Shown here piece after piece: positions 13,627-22,982 of a stretch of DNA of 48,640 nt. Source of the stretch: an uncultured Clostridia bacterium (lineage in GTDB: Bacteria > Bacillota > Clostridia > UMGS1810); the NCBI GenBank assembly GCA_934463165.1, contig CAKSJG010000020.1:1-48640 (forward strand), given 5' to 3'. A model generated the notes under the pieces. The model was not told where the DNA came from. It did not search any database and saw only the letters and a list, made by a program, of their open reading frames with translations. Every line of letters starts with the position of its first letter. The first letter of the stretch is position 1. A program made the translations under genes and the position numbers.

Positions 13627-16174
13627 TGCCGCCATCCTCCTTTTCCGTCATTTTTTCGGATGAATCATCGTCCGTTTTGCCGACGTCCGTCTCGATGCCG
13701 TTTGCCGCATTCACGGTATCATCCGAGCCGTTTGCGGCAGATGACGGGTCCTCGGTGCCGCCGGGCTTTGTATGATGCAGCCCTGCGGAGGCTACTGCAT
13801 CTCGGATAATATCCTTAAGCATATCGCCGACCTTATCGTTTATATATCCCTGAACCTTTTCTTCGGTTATGAGGCTTCCGGCAAGCTTAAGCTTTTTGTT
13901 CGGAATGATTTTCTTAAACGATGTCTTTTCTATAATCTTATCGCATAAAAGCAGGAGCTGCGGCAGAATAAGCATAACAAGGAGAATCGATATTACGGTA
14001 CCGCGGCCGAGAGCAATACCGATTGATGATATCGCCGCGTCGGACGAAAGCAGCCCGACAAGAGTACCTGCCGCCGCGAGAATCGAACCCGATGTGAATA
14101 TCGTCGGGAAAGACTGCACAAGCGCCGTTTTTGTCGCTTCCTCGGGGGTGAGAGTCTTTCTCAGCTCCGTGTATCTGTTTGTTATAACTATGGCATAGTC
14201 TATGTTTGCGCCCATCTGAATAGAGCTTACAACAAGGTAGCTTAGAAAGAACATGTGCGAATGCTGCAAAAGCGGGAACGAGAAGTTCATCCATACACTG
14301 CCCTGAATTACGAGTATCAGTATTATCGGAAGCCCTGCCGACTGGAATGTGAAGAAGAGGATTATAACAACAAACAGTACCGAAAGTATGCTTATGAGTA
14401 TGTTGTCTCCGCCGAATGTGTCGGAAAGGTCAAAATCACTTGTGGAGTTACCTGCAAGGTAAACGTCTTTACCGTAATATTTCTTTGCGGTATCGCGCAG
14501 AACATCCAGAAAGGCAAAGGTTTCTTTGCTCTCCTCGGGGATGTTAAGCTTCAGTACCATTCGGCTGTAGTCTTTGCCCTGAAGCTGTTTTCTTCCGTCG
14601 TCAAGCTTTTCATGAACATCGTCAAGCTCATCCTGCATGTCATCGTCAAGGTCTATATATCCGTCGGACGAATGTTCATACAAAAAGTCAAACATATCTA
14701 TCAGCGCAACCTTGTATTCATCTATACCGCCGACGATTTTGCCGTAGCTTTCATCGGAAACGGCATACGCGGCATAGAGAACCTTGGCTTCCTCGATGTC
14801 GATATCTATAAGCTCCGAAAACTGCCTCGGAGTGAGAAAGTCACCGACGCTGTAGCCGTCTTTTGCCTCGGTATCGGCAAGAGCCGTAACGCTGTCAACC
14901 TCTTTCAGCTTGCCGAGTTCTCTTGCAAGCTTTTGTTCTTTTTCATAATCACCCGTGGGTACGATTACGGCTATGACGTTTGTCTTTGTAAACGTTGCGT
15001 CTATCATCTCCTGCGCTATCTGCGATTCGTTTTTGCTTATTGTGGAAAGAAGCGAATAGCTGTATGCATACGGGCAGTTGTTTGAAAGGAAAAACGAAAC
15101 AACCAAAAGTACCGCAAAGCATGAGGTTGTGATGTATTTAAGCTTTATTACAATATTGCCCCATACCGATATTGTCGGCACAAAGCTTTTGTGATGAGTT
15201 TTGTCTATATATTTTGAAAACGACATTATAAGCCCCGGCATCAGAGTGAACACCGAAAGTATGCTTATGACAATCGATTTCATGAGTACGATACCCATGT
15301 CATAGCCTATTTTAAAATGCATGAACGTCATTGCCGCAAGACCGGATATCGTGGTAAGACAGCTGCCCGATATCTCGGGAATTGCCTTTTGCAGAGCTAT
15401 TATAACCGCTTCGCGCGAATCGTGGGTTTCGCGTTCTTCGGTGTATCTGTGAATAAGGATAATGGCATAATCTATGGCAAGAGCAAGCTGAAGAACTATC
15501 GCGACGGAATCCGACACGAACGATATCGTGCCGAAGAAGAAGTTTGTACCTTTATTTACAAGCGCCGCCGTTGCAAAGGTTATGAGAAGTACCGGTACCT
15601 CCATGTATGTACGCGATGTGAAAAGCAAAACCGCTATAATGATAAACACAACGATTACCATTACGACGCTTATTTCTTTGTTTATTGTATTCGCCTTTGT
15701 ATCTCCGAGCTCGGCGGAAACATAGGTGTCATAATCCGAAAGCTTTTCCGTTACGCTGTTTAAGGCGTCCTCGCTTATTTTATCGTCGCTTCCTCCGTCA
15801 AACGTTACCGAAAAAAGCGCCGACGCGTCGGCATAATGCTTTGTGGTATCGTCAAATTCGATTTCTTTTACGCCCTTGATTTTCTCGCATTCGTCGCGGA
15901 GCTTGCACGCTTTATCGTAAGATATATTGTCTATCATTACATCCGCCGTCGCATAGGTTGTAAATTCCCTGTCCATGATATCAAGACTCTGTCTCGTCTC
16001 GGTGCTGTCGTCAAGGTAGTCGGTAAGGGTGTTGTTGACCTTAACCATGTTCATGCCGATAAGGCAAAATACGCCAATGAGTATATAGATAAAGTAAAAA
16101 GCCTTTCTCTTATCGACTATAAAGGCTACGATTTTTTCCATAAGGCCGGAATTTTTCTTCTTTTTTTCCGCCAT
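13619..16174 (-). CDS. MMPL/RND-type exporter
   Basis: About 851 residues with the RND/MMPL plan: a membrane helix near the N-terminus (FYFIYILIGVFCLIGMNMV), a first extracytoplasmic domain, a block of five to six helices, a helix at mid-protein, a second extracytoplasmic domain and a final six-helix block. It resembles HAE3/MmpL-like lipid or small-molecule exporters of Gram-positive bacteria. The C-terminal 60 residues are a polar cytoplasmic tail rich in D, E, S and T. The start at 16174 (MAEKKKK) is chosen because GAAAGGAAG lies just upstream; the ATG 19 codons earlier lacks one. It overlaps the following surface-protein gene by 8 nt. The cargo is unknown. Confidence 0.9.
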   Translation of the reverse strand: MAEKKKKNSGLMEKIVAFIVDKRKAFYFIYILIGVFCLIGMNMVKVNNTLTDYLDDSTETRQSLDIMDREFTTYATADVMIDNISYDKACKLRDECEKIKGVKEIEFDDTTKHYADASALFSVTFDGGSDDKISEDALNSVTEKLSDYDTYVSAELGDTKANTINKEISVVMVIVVFIIIAVLLFTSRTYMEVPVLLITFATAALVNKGTNFFFGTISFVSDSVAIVLQLALAIDYAIILIHRYTEERETHDSREAVIIALQKAIPEISGSCLTTISGLAAMTFMHFKIGYDMGIVLMKSIVISILSVFTLMPGLIMSFSKYIDKTHHKSFVPTISVWGNIVIKLKYITTSCFAVLLVVSFFLSNNCPYAYSYSLLSTISKNESQIAQEMIDATFTKTNVIAVIVPTGDYEKEQKLARELGKLKEVDSVTALADTEAKDGYSVGDFLTPRQFSELIDIDIEEAKVLYAAYAVSDESYGKIVGGIDEYKVALIDMFDFLYEHSSDGYIDLDDDMQDELDDVHEKLDDGRKQLQGKDYSRMVLKLNIPEESKETFAFLDVLRDTAKKYYGKDVYLAGNSTSDFDLSDTFGGDNILISILSVLFVVIILFFTFQSAGLPIILILVIQGSVWMNFSFPLLQHSHMFFLSYLVVSSIQMGANIDYAIVITNRYTELRKTLTPEEATKTALVQSFPTIFTSGSILAAAGTLVGLLSSDAAISSIGIALGRGTVISILLVMLILPQLLLLCDKIIEKTSFKKIIPNKKLKLAGSLITEEKVQGYINDKVGDMLKDIIRDAVASAGLHHTKPGGTEDPSSAANGSDDTVNAANGIETDVGKTDDDSSEKMTEKEDGGNE

Positions 16175-16278
16175 GTAAACGCTTCCTTTCAAAAGTTTTT
16201 TCGGGCATATGATATCCGTCTGCCTGTTCACTCGTTATTTCTTGCGTTTAATATTATTTTTTTGATTATTTAGTGCAA

Positions 16279-16433
16279 GCGGAACGGTGTGGTCACCGTT
16301 CCCTACAAATAATTTGTTAGGCATGCTTTAAATTAATAAATTGGTTTTGACAAAAATTTGTAATAAGCTTCTGTTTAATAATTAATTGCAACCTTGCAAT
16401 AACTACGTAGGCAGCGTGCCCCACAGCGTTCCG
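16279..16433. repeat. Family B element
   Basis: A 155-bp member of family B between the MMPL and CDF genes. Both ends are palindromes of the CGGAACGGTGTGGTCACCGTTCC type and point inward as inverted repeats; the middle is AT-rich and contains TTTAATAATTAATTGCAA. A family C element follows at 16466. Confidence 0.85.
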
Positions 16434-16465
16434 ATGTATGAAACAAACAAATTCATACTCTTAAA

Positions 16466-16613
16466 CGCAAGAAGCATTGCCTCCCCTGTGTAAGGGGAGG
16501 TGAGCTGCATAGCAACTCGGAGGGGTTGTAAATATTTAACCCTTGCAAAATATATTTCTAAAACGCAAATACGTTTTAACAATCCCTCATCCCTTTACAC
16601 AAGGGCGCCTTTA
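16466..16613. repeat. Family C element (right end truncated)
   Basis: It begins CGCAAGAAGCATTGCCTCC and holds the GGAGGTGAGCTGCATAGCAACTC-like hairpin and the ACAATCCCTCA segment, but ends at GGGCGCCTTT, about 10 bp from the CDF stop codon, without the closing CTTGCG terminus. Confidence 0.8.
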
Positions 16614-16623
16614 AATCCGCATA

Positions 16624-17499
16624 TCAATCCGGATTAACGTGAATCATGCAATGCTTGATATCGGGAAATTCCCTCTCAAGCTTATCGTGAACCCTCTGCG
16701 CTATTGCATGCGCATCCGCAAGCGAAAGCGCGCCGTCTGCCGAAAATTCTATATCAACATACATCTTTGAGCCGAAAAGCCTTGTTGTGAGCAGGTTCAG
16801 CTCATGCACACCGTCAACCGACATAACCGCGTCCGAAAGACGTTTTTCCGTCTCGGAATCAGCGGCGGTATCAACCATTTTTGAGCATGCTTCTTTAAAT
16901 ATATCAACCGATACCTTTATAATCAGAATACATATGATAAAGCTTGCAATCGGGTCAAAAATCGGGAATCCAGCCATGGAAAGCCCTATACCGATGAGCG
17001 CACCGACGGACGATATCGCGTCGGAACGGTGATGCCATGCATCTGCCATAAGAGCCGTTGATTTAATTTTTTTTGCGGCAAAGCGCGTGTACCAGAACAT
17101 CCATTCTTTGACGCCTATCGAGATAATCGCCGCAGCAAGAGCAAGAGCTCCCGGAGCGGAAACATGCCTGTAGCTTTTGGTTATAATGCCGGATGCGGCA
17201 TCCCAGCCTATTGCCGCGCCCGTGATAAACAGCGCTGCAGAAAGAATGACCGATGCCACGCATTCCATTCTGTCGTGACCGTAGGGGTGTTCCCTGTCGG
17301 ATTTTTTGTCTGCCTCATGCATGCCTACCATGACGATAACAGTGCTGAAAACGTCGGACGCGGAGTGCACCGCATCGGATATCATTGCCGAGGAACGGGC
17401 AAAAATCCCGGCAAAAACCTTGAACAGTGACAGCACAACATTTACCGCAATGCTCACCCATGATACGCGCATGGCAATTTTATTTGAACCGATATTCAT
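16624..17499 (-). CDS. Cation diffusion facilitator (divalent metal efflux)
   Basis: A 291-residue CDF transporter, which exports divalent cations such as Zn, Mn, Fe or Co in exchange for protons. The two metal-site helices show HSASD (in DAVHSASD, about 42-49) and HHRSD (in DAWHHRSD, about 151-158), and the cytoplasmic C-terminal domain is present with the HxIxQRVHxxLE-like helix and a final CMIHVNPD strand. Six membrane helices fit the pattern. Metal preference cannot be fixed from these residues alone. A short AAAGGCAG site precedes the ATG. It stands alone between repeat elements. Confidence 0.92.
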   Translation of the reverse strand: MNIGSNKIAMRVSWVSIAVNVVLSLFKVFAGIFARSSAMISDAVHSASDVFSTVIVMVGMHEADKKSDREHPYGHDRMECVASVILSAALFITGAAIGWDAASGIITKSYRHVSAPGALALAAAIISIGVKEWMFWYTRFAAKKIKSTALMADAWHHRSDAISSVGALIGIGLSMAGFPIFDPIASFIICILIIKVSVDIFKEACSKMVDTAADSETEKRLSDAVMSVDGVHELNLLTTRLFGSKMYVDIEFSADGALSLADAHAIAQRVHDKLEREFPDIKHCMIHVNPD

Positions 17500-17670
17500 T
17501 TAAAATTATCTGCCTTTCATTATATGTGATATTTGACAAATATAACCGCAAATACAAAATTTAAAGATATTGTATCACTTTGTGAGTATATTGTCAATAT
17601 TAAGTTACTCAGAATAATGTATTTTTGTGATATAAAACGAAAAATTGTAATATAATTTAAAGGTGATAAA

Positions 17671-18165
17671 ATGAACAAAAAACTATTTTATATTTTAAGC
17701 TTCATATTTATATTTATTTCGGGCTGTGCACTCCACTTTGCGTATGACTTTTTCGGACGAAGCGGCACAGCTGCCGTTTTTGCCCCAGTAAACGAGAGCA
17801 CATGGGAGCATCTTAAGCTACTGTTCTGGCCTTTTACCGTCTTTGCCGCCGTTGATTATTATTTGTACGGAAAAACCGAGAAATGCCTCATTTCGGCAAA
17901 TACGCTGTCTGTTGTTTGCGCGCTTTTTTTTATAATAGTATTTTTTTATACATATTCCGGAATTTTAGGGTTTAATCTTTTGCTTATAGACATTTTTGAT
18001 TTTGCCCTTGCCGACGCTCTCGCGCTGTATTTAAGCTATAAGCTCACGGAATCGGAGGCCTGCCCCGCGGATGAGTTTTCAATGATTATAATCTACGCTC
18101 TTGTTGCGCTGTGCTTTTTTATGTGGACATTTCTTCCGCCGGACCTCGGACTGTTTTGGGCATGA
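17671..18165 (+). CDS. DUF6512-like membrane protein
   Basis: A 164-residue protein with five hydrophobic helices and a conserved-looking loop VNESTWEHLKLLFWP (about 44-58), a pattern I associate with the DUF6512 family of small Clostridia membrane proteins. No function is known. AAAGGTGAT precedes the ATG. Its TGA overlaps the ATG of the next gene (ATGA at 18162), which indicates translational coupling. Confidence 0.75.
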   Translation: MNKKLFYILSFIFIFISGCALHFAYDFFGRSGTAAVFAPVNESTWEHLKLLFWPFTVFAAVDYYLYGKTEKCLISANTLSVVCALFFIIVFFYTYSGILGFNLLLIDIFDFALADALALYLSYKLTESEACPADEFSMIIIYALVALCFFMWTFLPPDLGLFWA

Positions 18166-18359
18166 ACAGCTATGATCCGCTTTACGTTACAACTGCCGTG
18201 ACGCTTTTTGCAAATGTTTTGTCGGAGTATTTTACGAGTGACGAGCTTGCCGTGCTTGCAGCGGTGTTTGCTCAGCTCGGAGACACCCTCGCCACGATAT
18301 CCGCCGTGAATATAACCACCGCCGACGCCGAAAAAGCAAAGGATGGGGAAACAAATTAA
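18162..18359 (+). CDS. Small conserved hypothetical protein (DUF6774-like)
   Basis: A 65-residue protein starting MNSYDPLYVTTAVTLFA, with a helix containing DELAVLAAVFAQLGDTLATI, typical of small proteins found in Clostridia (possibly DUF6774; assignment from memory and not certain). The ATG at 18162 overlaps the upstream stop codon, which decides the start over the earlier in-frame ATG at 18111. Function unknown. Confidence 0.65.
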   Translation: MNSYDPLYVTTAVTLFANVLSEYFTSDELAVLAAVFAQLGDTLATISAVNITTADAEKAKDGETN

Positions 18360-19194
18360 TGTTTATTGGTTTATTTACCGAACGGGCATTATGTTGGCAC
18401 CGTGGGTAGGGGCAGTCGGACATATAATTTTCTTGCCTGTAATAGCATAATTGTGTATGTGTTGTGCATGCGGAACGCTGTGGGCACCGCTGCCTACACA
18501 TAAATTGATAGGTATGTTTTCAATTATTAAATTGGTTTTAACGAAAAATTGTAATAAGATATTGTTTAATAATTAGCTGCAATTTTACAATAACTACGTA
18601 GGCAGCGTGCCCCACAGCGTTCCGGTGCATGAAACGAACAAAATACTACTATTAAACGCAAGAAGCATTGCCTCCACTGTGCAAGGGGAGGTGGGTTGCG
18701 AAGCAACCCGGAGGGGTTGTAAATATTTAACTCTTGCAAAATTTATTTCTAAAATACAGACATGTTTTAACAATCCCTCAGTCAGCTGACGCTGACAGCT
18801 CCCTTTACACAAGGGCGCCTTTCTTTCTTGCGTTTTATTATGTTATTTTGTTGCGAGCATTTTTTGTTTGAAAACCGGCCTGCGGTTTTTTCATGAAAAA
18901 ATCGAAAGTGAATTCCGCCCGAATATAATCGGTTCCCTTGAACCTCGGGCGGAATTCAGACTTGTTTCCGAAATAATTTGAGGAAATCAAGTCGGCTGAG
19001 ATTTTTGAAATGATTTGCTTTTCTGGTTTTCAAGAAAAAAACGAGGGGAGTCCAAGAGGGGAAGGCACATCCCCTCTTGAAATTTGTTATAATATAAATT
19101 TAACATTTTACCGGAGATGAAATGCTGTTTACATCATTAATTTATAATTTATACATCAAACTCTTCTTTCATCTTTCATTTTTGTTTAATCCTA
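18360..19194. repeat. Repeat-filled intergenic region (families B, C, A)
   Basis: A family B element (18470-18624), a complete family C element (18657-18842) and a family A element in reverse orientation (18853-19083) stand side by side. No gene is supported. The A element carries nested inverted repeats: an outer pair of the TTGAAAATCAGCCTGC type and an inner pair GAATTCCGCCCGA / TCGGGCGGAATTC, and ends in a CAAGAGGGG / CCCCTCTTG hairpin. Confidence 0.8.
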
Positions 19195-19213
19195 CAAATA
19201 TATTTTCTCCCGA

Positions 19214-19242
19214 TTGACAATATTATTTTCATGTGGTATCAT
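19214..19242 (+). promoter_or_regulatory. Promoter of the MarR-RND operon
   Basis: TTGACA (19214-19219), 17 nt, TATCAT (19237-19242) lies about 80 bp upstream of the marR-type gene. Expected start of transcription is near 19249. Confidence 0.75.
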
Positions 19243-19275
19243 TCATAATTAGTAAACCAAGTTAAATATCAACCC

Positions 19276-19293
19276 GGTAAAGTATACTTAACC
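19276..19293 (+). promoter_or_regulatory. Probable MarR operator
   Basis: GGTAAAGTATACTTAACC is an 18-bp near-perfect palindrome between the promoter and the MarR-type gene. MarR proteins usually bind such sites and repress their own operon; assignment to this protein rests on position and symmetry. Confidence 0.6.
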
Positions 19294-19324
19294 GAAAAAA
19301 CAAGTTGAAACGGAGAATGGTTAA

Positions 19325-19789
19325 ATGAACAGTACACATAATATTTTTGATTATGAAGAATTCAGAAGATTTTCGGCAAAATACAACATGGGCAGGCTGC
19401 TGTCGGACGGCGTTACGATGCCCGAATTTATGATAATGCAGCAGGTTGACGCCGAGACGGATGAAAAGAGCGGCAAATACGTGACCGTTGCGGAGCTCGT
19501 ATCCATGGCGCCGATAACGGCGCAGGCGATATCCAAAACCTTAAGCAAAATGGAAAAAAAGGGATATGTGCACAGGTTCACAAATGTGAACGACAGGCGC
19601 GTTACAAACGTTGCTTTGTGCGAAGAGGGAAAGAAAATCTATGACATTCAGAAAAACAGGATTATTGCCCTGCGCAATTATTTGCGAGGCGGGCTCAGCG
19701 ACGAAGAATTTGAGCAGGCAAGAGTTTTAACCGAAAAACTCAGAGCTCTTTACATAGAAGGCATGGAAAAAATATTATCGGAAATGTAA
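19325..19789 (+). CDS. MarR family transcriptional regulator
   Basis: A 154-residue winged-helix regulator. The helix-turn-helix (VAELVSMAPITAQAISKTLSKMEKKGYV, about 57-84) and the wing with the NVNDRRVTNVALCEEGKK segment (about 88-105) are typical. MarR proteins repress efflux genes and let go when they bind a drug or phenolic ligand. It is the first gene of the RND efflux operon, 30 bp before the permease, with a palindrome upstream that could be its own operator. The start codon follows GGAGAATGGTTAA. Confidence 0.92.
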   Translation: MNSTHNIFDYEEFRRFSAKYNMGRLLSDGVTMPEFMIMQQVDAETDEKSGKYVTVAELVSMAPITAQAISKTLSKMEKKGYVHRFTNVNDRRVTNVALCEEGKKIYDIQKNRIIALRNYLRGGLSDEEFEQARVLTEKLRALYIEGMEKILSEM

Positions 19790-19821
19790 GAAAATAATTC
19801 ATCACAGACGGAGGACTACAT

Positions 19822-22800
19822 ATGAGGTTACACGAAATTTCAGTTAAAAAACCGGTTGCGGTTGTAATGGCTGTTCTGATGTGCGTCGTTATCGGACTTT
19901 ATTCTCTCAGCAAGCTGTCTATCGAAATGACGCCGGAAATGGAGCTTTCGATGGCGGTTGTCGTGACGCAATATCCGAACGTCGGCAGCGAAGAGGTTGA
20001 AAACCTGATAACCGAAAGAATCGAGGGCGCCGTATCGAGCGTAAGCGGAGTGGACACGGTATCGTCACAGTCATCGGAGGGATCGTCGATGACGATGGTG
20101 CAGTTTAATTCGGGAACCGACATGGATAAGGCGGTGTCCGACATGGAGGGCAATATCAACATGATAAAGTCATACCTGCCGGATGACGCAACAGACCCGA
20201 TGATTCTCAAAATCAATACGGACATGATGGCAACGGCGCAGTTCAGCGTATCTTATGACGGTTATGACCTTGTTCAGACCAAAAAATACGTTGAAGATAA
20301 CCTTGAGAGCAAGCTCAAATCGGCAGCAGGAGTAGCAAGCGTATCGACAAGCGGAGCGCAGGACAGAGAAATTGATGTATACATAGACCCGACAAAGGTT
20401 TTCGGCTATGATATGAGCATAACAGACGTTGCAAACGCAATTATGGCTCAAAACCAAAACCTGCCTGCCGGAAACTCAAAGACAATGGGGCGCAAATTCT
20501 CGGCAAGAATATTTTCTAAATTCGACAGCGTGTCGGATATTGAATCCGTCCCCATTATGACAAAGAGCGGTCAGGTAATAAACCTGCGCGACGTTGCCGA
20601 GGTTAAAGACACATACGGAGATGTGAGCACTATAGCGCGGCTGAACGGTGAGGACGCGATATCGGTTACCGTTTCAAAAGAATCGGACGCAAACACGGTT
20701 GACGTTGTTGACGCAATTACAAAGGTTTTGGACGATCTTCACGCTTCAAACCCGAAGTTCACATACAACATGACAATGGAACAGGGAAGCATGATCAAGG
20801 AAGCGATAAACACCGTTGCGGATAACGCTGTATCCGGAGCTCTGCTTGCAATAATCGTGCTGATACTCTTCCTCGGAAGCATAAAGACGTCGCTCGTAAT
20901 AGGAGTATCGATGCCGATATCCGTCATCACGACATTTATCGGAATGTATTTTTCGGGAATGTCGCTGAACGTCGTATCACTCGGAGGATTGGCGCTCGGA
21001 GTCGGAATGCTTGTGGATAACTCGGTTGTCGTTCTTGAAAACATATTCCGTCACCGTTCGCTCGGCAAGGATGCAAACACAGCGTCGATTCAGGGCTCGG
21101 GAGAGGTTGTCGGAGCGGTTATAGCGTCTGTTCTCACAACGTGTATCGTATATGTGCCGATACTTTTTATAGACAACATGATGGCTATAATGTTCAAGCA
21201 GCTCGCATTCTCGATCATATTCTCGCAGATAGCGTCGCTTCTTGTGACATTCCTTATTGTGCCCATGCTCTCCGCAAGGATAAAAGACACAGAGGAAAGC
21301 GGCAAAAAAACAAAAGTGCAGAAGATCATCTCTCCTTTTACAAAGCTTCTCGACGCGGGCTTTAAGGCATATGAAAAAAGCGTGCGTGCGGTGCTTAAAA
21401 AGAGAAAGACATTCATATTCATTGTGCTTGTGATATTCGTAATAAGCATGGTCGGGCTGTTTATGGTCGGCATGGAGCTTATGCCGTCAACCGATTCGGG
21501 AACGGTCTCCGTCAGCATAACGATGCCGTCGGGAACGGAAATCGAAGAAACCGACGAAATGACAACGCAGATAGAAAATATTATAAAGGAAAACAAAAAC
21601 GTAAAAACGGTATTCTCGCAGGTCGGCTCGGGCGGCGACGCAGAGAGCATGATCAGCGGTGTGTCAAATTCCGACAAGGCTGCAATGACTCTTACGCTTG
21701 AAGATTCCGACAAGAGAAAGCTTTCGGACAGCGATGTTATTCAGCAGATCAGAGAAGCCCTCAAGGGCATTTCGGGAGCGGATATAGAGGTAAGCGGTCA
21801 GAGCATGACGATGTCAAGCTCTTCGGACGAAATATCGATGCGTTTCACTGCGTCGGACGACGATGTGCTTGAAGAGTATGTTTTAGAGGCCGAAAAGCTT
21901 CTTGCAAAGCAAAGCGGTGTTGCTGAAACGTCAACCTCAATATCCGACACAAAGAACGAAATAAGAATACGCCCGAACAGAAACAAATCCTTGATGTACG
22001 GCTTTACGCCGGCAACGGAATCGGTGCTTATCAAAAACATCATATCGGGTGTGACGGCAGGACAGTATGAGGAATCGGGCAGCGAATATGACATAAAGGT
22101 TAAATACCCGAGCGACTATGCCGACACATACGAAAAGCTCAAGGCTATGCAGCTTAAGACCCCGTCGGGCTCGTGGGTTGCTGTCTCCGACATTGCCGAC
22201 GTCAGCGTTGAAGAAAGCTACAGCACGCTTTTGAGAGTAAACAGAAAAAGAGTAATCACACTTAGCGGAAAGCTCTACGGTGTTGACATAGGAACAGCGA
22301 CAACTAACTTTCAAAGAGAACTTGCAAAGCTGCCCAACCCCGGCGGAGTGAGCACGGAGGCGGCAGGAACTTACGAAACGATGATCGACGCAATGCAGCA
22401 GCTGCTTATTGCAATTCTTCTCGGAATACTGCTCATGTATATGATAATGGCGGCGCAGTTCGGAAACACGCTGCATCCGCTGATAATTTTGTCAACAATT
22501 CCGCTTGCAATGATCGGCGTTACGCTCTCGCTGGTTGTATCGGGAAGCAGGCTTTCGGCGGTATCGTGCATAGGTATTCTGATGCTTTTGGGTATCGTTG
22601 TTAACAACGCAATCGTGCTTATAGACTTTATCAATCAGTCAAGAGAAGAGAACCCGGCGGCAGACAGAAACGAGCTTGTCGTAAACGCGGGAATAACAAG
22701 AATGCGCCCCGTTCTCATGACATCGCTCACATCCATACTCGGATTTTTGCCCATGGCAATGGGCGGCAGCAGCAGCGGAACATCAATGATGCAGCCGCTG

Positions 22801-22977
22801 GCGGTGGTTCTTCTCGGCGGACTTCTTGTTGGAACATTCCTCACGCTCTACGTTATACCGGTTGTATACACCATAGTTGACGATAAGATAATAAAACACA
22901 GAGCAAAAAAAGAAAAAAGAAAACTTAAAAAAGCGATGAAAAAGGCTGATGTCTCATCCGATAACAGGGAGGTTTGA
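19822..22977 (+). CDS. RND efflux permease (AcrB/Swr-like)
   Basis: A 1051-residue inner-membrane pump of the RND superfamily, full length for the HAE1/SwrC type. It begins with a single membrane helix (KKPVAVVMAVLMCVVIGLYSL), then a large docking/porter domain, a six-helix block that includes the GGLALGVGMLVDNSVVVLENI segment (about residues 390-410, with the proton-relay aspartates' position), a second porter domain and the last helices. It should form the drug- or lipid-translocating core of a complex with the two following gene products. The start has a GGAGGACTACAT spacer upstream. Confidence 0.95.
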   Translation: MRLHEISVKKPVAVVMAVLMCVVIGLYSLSKLSIEMTPEMELSMAVVVTQYPNVGSEEVENLITERIEGAVSSVSGVDTVSSQSSEGSSMTMVQFNSGTDMDKAVSDMEGNINMIKSYLPDDATDPMILKINTDMMATAQFSVSYDGYDLVQTKKYVEDNLESKLKSAAGVASVSTSGAQDREIDVYIDPTKVFGYDMSITDVANAIMAQNQNLPAGNSKTMGRKFSARIFSKFDSVSDIESVPIMTKSGQVINLRDVAEVKDTYGDVSTIARLNGEDAISVTVSKESDANTVDVVDAITKVLDDLHASNPKFTYNMTMEQGSMIKEAINTVADNAVSGALLAIIVLILFLGSIKTSLVIGVSMPISVITTFIGMYFSGMSLNVVSLGGLALGVGMLVDNSVVVLENIFRHRSLGKDANTASIQGSGEVVGAVIASVLTTCIVYVPILFIDNMMAIMFKQLAFSIIFSQIASLLVTFLIVPMLSARIKDTEESGKKTKVQKIISPFTKLLDAGFKAYEKSVRAVLKKRKTFIFIVLVIFVISMVGLFMVGMELMPSTDSGTVSVSITMPSGTEIEETDEMTTQIENIIKENKNVKTVFSQVGSGGDAESMISGVSNSDKAAMTLTLEDSDKRKLSDSDVIQQIREALKGISGADIEVSGQSMTMSSSSDEISMRFTASDDDVLEEYVLEAEKLLAKQSGVAETSTSISDTKNEIRIRPNRNKSLMYGFTPATESVLIKNIISGVTAGQYEESGSEYDIKVKYPSDYADTYEKLKAMQLKTPSGSWVAVSDIADVSVEESYSTLLRVNRKRVITLSGKLYGVDIGTATTNFQRELAKLPNPGGVSTEAAGTYETMIDAMQQLLIAILLGILLMYMIMAAQFGNTLHPLIILSTIPLAMIGVTLSLVVSGSRLSAVSCIGILMLLGIVVNNAIVLIDFINQSREENPAADRNELVVNAGITRMRPVLMTSLTSILGFLPMAMGGSSSGTSMMQPLAVVLLGGLLVGTFLTLYVIPVVYTIVDDKIIKHRAKKEKRKLKKAMKKADVSSDNREV

Positions 22978-22982
22978 TTACA

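Noticed and set aside
21090..21713. A 207-codon open frame on the minus strand inside the RND permease gene
   Set aside because: It is an antisense shadow of a strongly coding gene with high G/C at the third positions; it has no ribosome binding site and no recognisable domain.
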